From positions 1-5,170 of the forward strand of contig CAUHML010000212.1 of the NCBI GenBank assembly GCA_959606905.1: a DNA stretch of 5,170 nucleotides, in the 5' to 3' direction. The notes beneath the pieces are model-generated. The model saw only the letters and a list, made by a program, of their open reading frames with translations, was not told the DNA's origin and searched no databases. Every line of letters starts with the position of its first letter. Positions within the stretch are counted from its first letter, which is position 1. The DNA comes from an uncultured Bacteroides sp. Its GTDB lineage: Bacteria; Bacteroidota; Bacteroidia; Bacteroidales; Bacteroidaceae. Below are positions 1 to 3,935 of this stretch, in pieces. Both the position numbers and the translations under genes were made by a program.

Positions 1-102
1 ATTTTATATCCTTCTTACTCACCACATAGCCATTTGCCGCAATCAGCCCGTAACCGTCTGAATATCTTCATTAAAAACACTCGAAAGTTCCTGATACAGC
101 AT
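1..102 (-). pseudogene. Possible broken gene at the left edge, frameshifted near its start
   Basis: Reading leftward from the ATG at 102, 19 codons (MLYQELSSVFNEDIQTVTG) run to a TGA at 45-43. One extra base in the G run (CCC on the + strand, 47-49) would remove this stop and continue as LIAANGYVVSKKDIK to the window edge, with balanced, protein-like composition. This suggests a gene that starts here, points away from the tRNA and carries a one-base deletion, or a sequencing error. I do not recognise the protein. Only about 34 residues are visible, so the whole call could be chance; the two halves reading sensibly across one short homopolymer is the only support. Confidence 0.33.
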
Positions 103-162
103 AATACAGAAATTTATGAAAATAATAAATAGCTATTTTTTTGGAAAAAAAACGCCAAAACA

Positions 163-193
163 TTTGTAATATCAAAGATTATCCATATCTTTG
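163..193 (+). promoter_or_regulatory. Bacteroides-type promoter of the tRNA-His gene
   Basis: TTTG at 163-166 and TATCTTTG at 186-193 are separated by 19 bases. This matches the Bacteroides -33 (TTTG) and -7 (TAnnTTTG) elements read by its primary sigma factor. The start point should fall near 199-201, about 20 bases before the mature tRNA. Confidence 0.85.
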
Positions 194-196
194 CAC

Positions 197-213
197 CGCA
201 TTTAAGAAATGCG
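197..213 (+). other. Short hairpin in the pre-tRNA leader
   Basis: CGCATTT (197-203) pairs perfectly with AAATGCG (207-213) around a three-base AAG loop. It lies between the promoter and the mature tRNA end, roughly at the predicted transcript 5' end. It may shape RNase P processing or protect the leader; this role is inferred. Confidence 0.55.
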
Positions 214-220
214 ACAACAT

Positions 221-295
221 GGTGACTGTAGTTCAGTTGGTTAGAGCGTCAGATTGTGGTTCTGAATGTCGAGGGTTCGAGTCCCTTCAGTCACC
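221..295 (+). tRNA. tRNA-His (anticodon GTG)
   Basis: A complete cloverleaf is visible. The acceptor stem GTGACTG (222-228) pairs with CAGTCAC (288-294). The D arm is 231-247, the anticodon arm TCAGA/TCTGA (249-265) carries GTG at 256-258, and the T arm is GAGGG-TTCGAGT-CCCTT (271-287). The extra G at 221 facing C at 295 is the G-1:C73 pair that marks histidine tRNAs. CCA is not encoded. It has its own promoter and terminator, so it is a single-gene unit. An integrase begins about 160 bases downstream on the same strand, so the 3' half of this tRNA is the obvious candidate attachment site. No second copy of the tRNA 3' end was found in the window, so the far end of such an element would lie outside it. 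Confidence 0.97.
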
Positions 296-301
296 CAAAA
301 G

Positions 302-336
302 AAAGAGGAATTTCAGTAATGATTTTCCTCTTTTTT
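302..336 (+). terminator. Intrinsic terminator after tRNA-His
   Basis: AAAGAGGAA (302-310) pairs with TTCCTCTTT (325-333), and the T run continues to 336. It sits six bases after the tRNA and should separate tRNA transcription from the integrase downstream. Confidence 0.85.
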
Positions 337-393
337 GCTATATATCAAGCTTTTGAGAGGATTAATCCAAAAATATGTCGTAAAGAACCACAT

Positions 394-421
394 TACAAGT
401 AACGTTTTAAACCTACAAGTA
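394..421. repeat. Two direct copies of TACAAGTA, 20 bases apart
   Basis: TACAAGTA occurs at 394-401 and again at 414-421, separated by a sequence containing GTTTTAAAC. It lies between the tRNA and the integrase start. Paired short repeats in this place could be recombinase arm sites or directionality-factor sites; function is inferred. Confidence 0.45.
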
Positions 422-429
422 GATAGAAT

Positions 430-450
430 TTGTTTACCCATTGTTTACCC
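430..450 (+). repeat. Tandem TTGTTTACCC repeat just before the int1 start
   Basis: TTGTTTACCC is present at 430-439 and exactly repeated at 441-450, a period of 11 bases or about one DNA turn. The second copy ends seven bases before the int1 ATG. The spacing suggests a protein binding to one face of DNA, perhaps the integrase itself or a regulator of int1. A related tandem pair lies at the 3' end of int2 (3919-3935). Confidence 0.75.
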
Positions 451-457
451 TAAGATT

Positions 458-1666
458 ATGGCAACATTTAAAGCAATCATCAAAAAAGAAAAAATGCGTT
501 CCGATAAGACATGGAATGTTCTTATCAGGTTAACACATGAGAGAAAGATAAGATATATCTCCACTACCATGTATGTCACCAAGAAAGATATTACCTCCGG
601 CTTCAAAATAAAGAATCAGCAAATAATCGATAGATGTGAAGAGTTAATCAAAATTTATCGGGAAAAAATATACAAGCTGAATCTAGAATTGAATGCCATA
701 GACATAGACACCATAGCCGAATATCTTAAATCATCCAAGGATGACAAAAGCGGCATTGATTTTATTTTATTCGCAAAAAAGTGGTGCGCTTCACATCCTG
801 AGATAAAGGGTATGAAGAATTACACAACAGCTTTAAACTCATTTTGTACTTTCTTTGGAAGAGAATCTATTCTTTGTAACGAAATAACAGTTCAGAAACT
901 AAAGGAATTTGAAGAATACCTGTCTGAAAAGAAACGGGCACAATCACTATACCCCAGCGTCATCCTGCGTCTATTTACAGAGGCAAGGGAGTATTATAAT
1001 GACGAAGACAATGACATTATAAGAATTAAGCAGAATCTTTCAAAATATAAGCCAAAACAACAGAATGTAGCAGAGAAAAGAGCTTTACCGGAAGAAACTA
1101 TAAAAACTATATTTACTCTCCCTTACGATAACAAAAAGATTAAGGGATATACCAGTAGGCATGACTTGGCGAAAGATTGTTTTATATTATCATTCTGCCT
1201 AATGGGAATGAACTCTGCCGACCTATATAATGCAACTGAGTTTGACGGGGAATACATAACTTATTACCGTACCAAGACCAAAGACAGAAGAAATGACAAT
1301 GCCAAAATGATTGTTCGCGTACATCCAATTATACAGCCACTCGTAAATAAATACAAAGGCAAAGAACGCGTATTCAACTTTTACGAGCGTTTTTCTTCTA
1401 TGGCAGACCTCAATCGAGCCATCAATATAGGGCTAAAAGAGGTTGGATACAAAATAGGCATAAACAATCTTCAATTCTATGCAGCCCGGCATTCTATGGC
1501 TACGATAGCAATAAATAAGGCTGGTATAAACAAGTATATTGTCAACGAAATGCTTTGCCATACAGACTCGTCCATGAAAGTTACAGACCTCTATATACAG
1601 AAAGATTTTACGCCTATTAATGAAGCCAATTTCAAACTTATCGAATATGTGTTCGGAAAGAAATAG
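458..1666 (+). CDS. Tyrosine recombinase (site-specific integrase), int1
   Basis: This 402-residue tyrosine recombinase cuts and rejoins DNA to insert or excise a mobile element. An N-terminal arm-binding region (about 1-90, starting MATFKAIIKK as in many Bacteroides integrases) is followed by a SAM-like core-binding region (about 100-200) and the catalytic domain (about 210-395). Visible catalytic residues are a lysine in TKTK (K273 or K275), R344 with H345 in YAARH, H368 in LCHT, and the nucleophile Y379 in DLYIQ. Two canonical positions differ: the first arginine is N252 (GMNSADL) and the usual box II histidine is Y341. Bacteroides relatives such as IntDOT also lack the first arginine, so the enzyme may still work. 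ATG at 458 was chosen because upstream in-frame sequence begins with TTG inside the tRNA terminator and does not look like protein. The gene is AT-rich. Its place beside tRNA-His suggests it integrates there. Confidence 0.93.
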   Translation: MATFKAIIKKEKMRSDKTWNVLIRLTHERKIRYISTTMYVTKKDITSGFKIKNQQIIDRCEELIKIYREKIYKLNLELNAIDIDTIAEYLKSSKDDKSGIDFILFAKKWCASHPEIKGMKNYTTALNSFCTFFGRESILCNEITVQKLKEFEEYLSEKKRAQSLYPSVILRLFTEAREYYNDEDNDIIRIKQNLSKYKPKQQNVAEKRALPEETIKTIFTLPYDNKKIKGYTSRHDLAKDCFILSFCLMGMNSADLYNATEFDGEYITYYRTKTKDRRNDNAKMIVRVHPIIQPLVNKYKGKERVFNFYERFSSMADLNRAINIGLKEVGYKIGINNLQFYAARHSMATIAINKAGINKYIVNEMLCHTDSSMKVTDLYIQKDFTPINEANFKLIEYVFGKK

Positions 1667-1677
1667 TATTGCTTTCT

Positions 1678-1738
1678 GTAGTTGGGCAACTACGGGGATT
1701 TACATTTTAGAGGGGGCGACTATTCAGCCGTCCCTTCT
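1678..1738 (+). other. Two hairpins downstream of int1 in a gene-free stretch
   Basis: GTAGTT (1678-1683) pairs with AACTAC (1688-1693) around GGGC. Then 1709-1720 pairs with 1727-1738 around TATTCA, a 12-position stem with one mismatch and two G-U pairs. The G-U pairs form only in + strand RNA, so the second hairpin fits the int1 transcript better than its complement. Neither is followed by a T run, so they look like 3' RNA structures, not classical terminators. The rest of 1667-1839 shows nothing else I can name. Confidence 0.5.
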
Positions 1739-1839
1739 ACAAATCAGCGTATCATTGCTTGTACTGAAACTTCATTAAATTGATATTCTTGATTTTCAGA
1801 CATATCTATTTTGTTTGTAAGCAAAGATAAAAGATAGAC

Positions 1840-1869
1840 AAAAAAAGTAGCCTATAAGCTACCTTTTTT
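1840..1869. terminator. Bidirectional intrinsic terminator between int1 and the 64-aa gene
   Basis: GTAGC (1847-1851) pairs with GCTAC (1858-1862) around CTATAA. It is flanked by A7 on the left and T6 on the right, which extend the stem. On the minus strand the stem reaches 12 pairs with one G-U, and it begins a few bases after the stop codon of the 64-aa gene. It can also stop transcripts arriving from int1. Confidence 0.8.
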
Positions 1870-1871
1870 GT

Positions 1872-2066
1872 TCATTTTCTAATTTTACCTTCATACCAGC
1901 CTACGGGGAAGATTCCCGCTTCTGTCCTTTTAAATTCAACCTTCACCTTTTTACCATTAAAAGGAACTTCTACAACTTCTATTGCTCCACTATTATACAT
2001 ACCAGCATCAGGAAGCTTTTTTTTTGCCTCATAAAGTATTCGAGGCACATCTTGTTTTTTTTTCAT
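1872..2066 (-). CDS. Small basic protein of unknown function (64 aa)
   Basis: I do not recognise this protein. It begins MKKKQDVPRILYEAKKKLP, a lysine-rich and probably helical start. It continues with alternating hydrophobic residues (IEVVEVPF and KVKVEF) that suggest a small beta structure, and ends WYEGKIRK. No signal peptide or membrane segment is visible. The gene is AT-rich, and ATG followed by a run of A codes for the lysines. It stands alone: a terminator separates it from the 153-aa gene upstream, another follows its stop, and a consensus promoter lies 88 bases ahead of the ATG. Independent control next to a lysis cassette would suit a phage accessory or regulatory protein, but that is speculation. 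Its own promoter and terminator are the main reason to believe it is expressed. Confidence 0.62.
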   Translation of the reverse strand: MKKKQDVPRILYEAKKKLPDAGMYNSGAIEVVEVPFNGKKVKVEFKRTEAGIFPVGWYEGKIRK

Positions 2067-2088
2067 GAATAAAATTGTTTATATATAT

Positions 2089-2130
2089 AAAAAAAATCGC
2101 AATACCCCTTTTTTATAAGGATATTGCGAT
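2089..2130 (-). terminator. Intrinsic terminator in the leader of the 64-aa gene
   Basis: ATCGCAATA (2096-2104) pairs with TATTGCGAT (2122-2130). On the minus strand the stem extends to 12 pairs with one U-G, and is followed by U8 (2096-2089). It lies after the stop of the 153-aa gene but also downstream of the promoter at 2154-2184, so it can act both as the lysis operon terminator and as an attenuator for the 64-aa gene. Confidence 0.85.
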
Positions 2131-2153
2131 ACTATGATACTAATACAATGGTG

Positions 2154-2184
2154 CAAATATAATGGTATTTTTCAGAATAACAAA
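2154..2184 (-). promoter_or_regulatory. Bacteroides-type promoter for the 64-aa gene
   Basis: On the minus strand TTTG (2184-2181) and TATATTTG (2161-2154) are separated by 19 bases, a full match to the Bacteroides consensus. The start point should be near 2147, giving a leader of about 80 bases that contains the terminator hairpin at 2089-2130. The promoter overlaps the last codons of the 153-aa gene. Confidence 0.65.
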
Positions 2185-2193
2185 ATTACCATT
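2161..2193. promoter_or_regulatory. Inverted repeat across the promoter spacer, possible operator
   Basis: Arms 2161-2172 (AATGGTATTTTT) and 2182-2193 (AAAATTACCATT) match at 11 of 12 positions around a nine-base centre. The repeat covers the -33 element and spacer of the promoter above and touches the -7 box. This is where a repressor would block polymerase. It also spans the 153-aa stop codon, so it could instead be a 3' RNA hairpin, but no U run follows. Confidence 0.5.
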
Positions 2194-2647
2194 GAAATAA
2201 ATCATAACTTATTCCTGCACCTACATACATACCGCCCGGATAACCATACCCAGCCTGCAACCCAAATCCCCAACGCTTCTTCTTCAACTTAATGAGAACC
2301 GGATGATAGACGTCATTCGTCACCGTCTGATAAACCGTCCTCGGATATACAGTCATACTATCCAGCCGCGGGTCTACATACCCGCTCACCACCGCACGAT
2401 ACAGGCTATCTTCATACACAACCAGTTTGCGGTGAAGCAAGGTATCGCCTATACGTACTGTATCATTCGGCAATATCTGCCAAAAGACAGCTATTGGTGA
2501 GGAGATAAGAACCGTGTCAAGTTTGACAACCGTCTGTATCTTTGTTTCGGTACGGATTTCTGCCGGTAAAGGCTCGTGCGGACGAAACCACGCCGCCGCA
2601 CAAGCGATTGCCAGCAATACAACCAATAACCAGGGTAGTTTTTTCAT
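2186..2647 (-). CDS. Envelope-anchored phage-type protein, possible spanin-like role (153 aa)
   Basis: The N-terminus MKKLPWLLVVLLAIAC is a signal peptide or membrane anchor (about 4-21), with C16 in a loose lipobox (AIAC). A soluble, beta-rich middle follows (about 30-120, many TV and VV pairs). Residues 122-153 begin KKKRWGFGLQAGYGYPGG and end in alternating hydrophobic residues and a terminal tryptophan (GISYDLFQW), resembling the last strands of an outer-membrane barrel. From memory, Bacteroidales phage proteins annotated as DUF6808 look similar; this needs a profile search. It overlaps the M15 gene by ATGA, so translation is coupled to the endolysin. A protein tied to the inner membrane, or lipidated, and reaching the outer membrane would suit the final disruption step of lysis, but the spanin role is inference. 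No known spanin family was recognised. Confidence 0.82.
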   Translation of the reverse strand: MKKLPWLLVVLLAIACAAAWFRPHEPLPAEIRTETKIQTVVKLDTVLISSPIAVFWQILPNDTVRIGDTLLHRKLVVYEDSLYRAVVSGYVDPRLDSMTVYPRTVYQTVTNDVYHPVLIKLKKKRWGFGLQAGYGYPGGMYVGAGISYDLFQW

Positions 2648-3042
2648 AGCTTCAGTACCTGATTTCGGTTTCTACCGTCCGCCCGGTAGCTCACATGCAC
2701 CCAGGCGAAATTACTCTCATCAATTAACTGGTCGAAAGGAAGGTTCTTGCGGATATACTCGAACAGTAGCTTGTTCTGCTGTCTGTCTCCGGTATCAATG
2801 TCCGCAGCCTGTCCGCTCATGTGCTGGCTGGTTGTCGCACCGCCAACTGCCTTATTCAATGCCGGGCAACGGTAACCGCTATTCACAACGATAGGTTTGC
2901 CGTACCATTCGCGTAGCGGGTCAAGAACGCTATCCACCAATGCAGTCAGATTGGCTTCTATATCACTGCCACATCTGTTGTCAATCCCTTTGCGGTCGGC
3001 AGTTGTCGAACGGCAAAGTTCTTTTATCGTAAAATACTTCAT
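2644..3042 (-). CDS. M15-family peptidase, probable phage endolysin (132 aa)
   Basis: A zinc D-Ala-type peptidase that cuts the peptide part of peptidoglycan, close to the Peptidase_M15_3 family. Zinc ligands are visible in the expected order: H74 and D81 in SQHMSGQAAD and H116 in WVHVSY. E109 or D108 in LIDES is the likely catalytic acid. SGYRCPALNKAVGG (55-68) is the typical lead-in. At 132 residues it is a complete single-domain enzyme with no separate wall-binding domain. No signal peptide is present, so it would need a holin to leave the cytoplasm, which the 60-aa and 124-aa membrane proteins upstream could supply. It follows a terminator (3113-3151), so it may depend on read-through or on an unrecognised promoter in 3043-3112. 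Cell-wall remodelling outside a phage is an alternative, but the context favours lysis. Confidence 0.92.
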   Translation of the reverse strand: MKYFTIKELCRSTTADRKGIDNRCGSDIEANLTALVDSVLDPLREWYGKPIVVNSGYRCPALNKAVGGATTSQHMSGQAADIDTGDRQQNKLLFEYIRKNLPFDQLIDESNFAWVHVSYRADGRNRNQVLKL

Positions 3043-3112
3043 ACATCATTTGATTTAATATAAACATACACTACATTTGCAGAAGCCTTTGTTTAAACTT
3101 TAAGTTTGTGCT

Positions 3113-3151
3113 AAAAAGGGAAGGGAGCCGTTGCGAAACACCTTCCTTCCC
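3113..3151 (-). terminator. Intrinsic terminator between the 124-aa gene and the M15 gene
   Basis: GGGAAGG (3118-3124) pairs with CCTTCCC (3145-3151), and on the minus strand U5 follows (3117-3113). It is six bases past the stop of the 124-aa gene. It divides the lysis cassette into two transcription segments or provides partial attenuation. On the + strand the stem could extend to ten pairs but lacks a good T run. Confidence 0.7.
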
Positions 3152-3156
3152 GTGAA

Positions 3157-3531
3157 TTAATAATCGCTCGGTGGCTTCCGCCCGCTACATCCCCGGACAT
3201 CACACCGCTTTGCTTCCAGCTTTATCTTCTCTATCTCCAGTGTAGCGTTCTTTTCGGTCAGCTCGCGGATACGCTGGCGGTCTTCATTCTTCTCGGCATA
3301 AAGCTGGTCTATTTTGGAATCAAGTTCCACTACCCTGTGTTCCTTTTTCTCGTACAGTTCCTTCCATTCAGCAGCATACGAGGTGATATTGTCAGCTTCC
3401 GCCTTGCGTGCCTCGGCTGCCGCCTTGCGCTTCTTTGAATCATAGAACATGAACACACCGAACAGCGGAAGCAGGATAGTAGTAACTATCCCTCCGGTGA
3501 TGTTGAACAGTTCATTCAGATGCTCCATCAT
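3157..3531 (-). CDS. Membrane-anchored coiled-coil protein, holin-like (124 aa)
   Basis: One hydrophobic segment (about 13-30, GGIVTTILLPLFGVFMFY) is followed directly by a basic cluster (KKRK, 33-36) and a long charged coiled coil (about 37-108, heptad-like Glu/Lys/Leu). The tail carries CDVRGC (110-115) and ends RKPPSDY. Basic residues just after the membrane segment predict the coiled coil in the cytoplasm. This topology resembles BhlA/UviB-type phage holins, which have a short N-terminal helix and then a charged helical tail, although this protein is longer and I see no clear sequence match. The paired cysteines could bind metal or link subunits. Its start overlaps the 60-aa gene by ATGA, indicating coupled translation. 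Two adjacent ATGs (3531 and 3528) could each start it. A holin or holin partner is the best guess. Confidence 0.84.
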   Translation of the reverse strand: MMEHLNELFNITGGIVTTILLPLFGVFMFYDSKKRKAAAEARKAEADNITSYAAEWKELYEKKEHRVVELDSKIDQLYAEKNEDRQRIRELTEKNATLEIEKIKLEAKRCDVRGCSGRKPPSDY

Positions 3532-3710
3532 ACCTTCATCCCCGTTACATGTTCATCACTCCACCCCTTGGCATTCCAACCGAGAAGAATGCCGGCAATA
3601 AACGCACCGGTACTCACAATGCTTGCCCAAAACGGTACATACTGGTAATAAGCCAGCAGACCTACAATCACAGCCACCACAACAGCCAAAACAATCAGTT
3701 TCTTTTTCAT
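3528..3710 (-). CDS. Small two-helix membrane protein, putative holin (60 aa)
   Basis: Two hydrophobic segments fill the protein: about 4-21 (LIVLAVVVAVIVGLLAYY) and about 27-46 (FWASIVSTGAFIAGILLGW). A short link lies between them, with MKKK before and a charged tail (SDEHVTGMKV) after. Small size and two helices match the shape of class II holins, which open the inner membrane for the endolysin. It is the first gene of the lysis cassette and overlaps the 124-aa gene by ATGA, so the two membrane proteins are made together. The ATG lies 29 bases after the T run of a terminator hairpin, so its expression may be attenuated. The holin role is inferred from size, topology and the nearby endolysin; no family motif was recognised. 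It could also be an antiholin or a membrane partner. Confidence 0.8.
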   Translation of the reverse strand: MKKKLIVLAVVVAVIVGLLAYYQYVPFWASIVSTGAFIAGILLGWNAKGWSDEHVTGMKV

Positions 3711-3732
3711 CTACGAACTTTTTTAATTAAAC

Positions 3733-3777
3733 AAAAAAAGCCCACGAACGCATCCTGTTAAAGACACGTTCATGGGC
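3733..3777 (-). terminator. Intrinsic terminator between int2 and the lysis cassette
   Basis: GCCCACGAACG (3740-3750) pairs with CGTTCATGGGC (3767-3777) with one central mismatch, and minus-strand U7 follows (3739-3733). It would end int2 transcripts. It may also act as an attenuator for the lysis genes, whose first ATG is 29 bases beyond the T run. ACGAAC recurs at 3713-3718, next to that ATG, and could pair with one hairpin arm as an alternative fold. Confidence 0.8.
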
Positions 3778-3796
3778 GTTAACCAATAAAACATGA

Positions 3797-3804
3797 CAAA
3801 TATA
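3797..3804 (-). promoter_or_regulatory. Possible -7 box of a lysis cassette promoter
   Basis: The minus strand reads TATATTTG, a full -7 match, 87 bases ahead of the 60-aa gene. No TTTG is found at the expected -33 distance. A lone -7 match is expected by chance a few times in a window this size, so support rests mainly on the matching layout at the 64-aa gene. Confidence 0.3.
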
Positions 3805-3876
3805 CTCATTTACAATCACTTTTCAGCGAAAGTAAACAAGAAATTTATGAGTAGGGAATATCTTGCCAGGAAAGGG

Positions 3877-3893
3877 CTGCCAAACTATGGCAG
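3877..3893. repeat. Small perfect hairpin near the int2 3' end
   Basis: CTGCCA (3877-3882) and TGGCAG (3888-3893) form a six-pair stem around AACTA. It directly adjoins the symmetric GTAGA/TCTAC repeat cluster, and its right arm overlaps the first repeat. Confidence 0.5.
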
Positions 3894-3935
3894 TAGAATA
3901 TCAGTAGAACCTATAAAATCTACCCACATTCTACC
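3891..3935. repeat. Symmetric array of four short repeats at the int2 3' end
   Basis: CAGTAGAA occurs at 3891-3898 and 3902-3909, and TCTACC at 3919-3924 and 3930-3935. The shared GTAGA/TCTAC cores (3893, 3904, 3919, 3930) are two direct pairs of 11-base period arranged as a perfect dyad centred at 3913.5. The array overlaps the int2 stop codon (3920-3922). Likely roles are a recombination core or arm site for int2, or a regulator site. Confidence 0.65.

Noticed and set aside
141..356. 71-codon + strand ORF overlapping the tRNA
   Set aside because: It runs through the tRNA promoter, the tRNA and its terminator, and its middle is simply the translated tRNA gene.
424..432. Possible int1 -7 box (TAGAATTTG)
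   Set aside because: It has three bases instead of two between TA and TTTG, and no TTTG at a suitable upstream distance.
335..457. N-terminal extension of int1 from TTG at 335
   Set aside because: It starts inside the tRNA terminator T run, crosses the tandem repeats and does not resemble integrase sequence. The ATG at 458 gives the usual family start.
1728..1738. Short match to the tRNA 3' end (GTCCCTTC)
   Set aside because: Only eight bases match, and it sits within a hairpin arm that explains it better. It is too short for a duplicated attachment site.
1822..1829. Minus-strand TATCTTTG, a perfect -7 box
   Set aside because: There is no -33 element and it would drive antisense transcription into int1. 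Lone matches are expected by chance.
2303..2500. + strand ORF of 65 codons
   Set aside because: It is antisense to the 153-aa gene and has no promoter or recognisable protein features.
2514..2894. + strand ORF of 126 codons
   Set aside because: It is antisense to the 153-aa and M15 genes, whose conserved motifs show that the minus strand is the coding one.
3549..3761. + strand ORF of 70 codons
   Set aside because: It is antisense to the 60-aa membrane protein and runs into the terminator hairpin.
3832..3839. Inverted copy of TTGTTTAC as a partner of the int1 repeats
   Set aside because: It is a single eight-base match in AT-rich sequence without tandem partners, so it could easily be chance.
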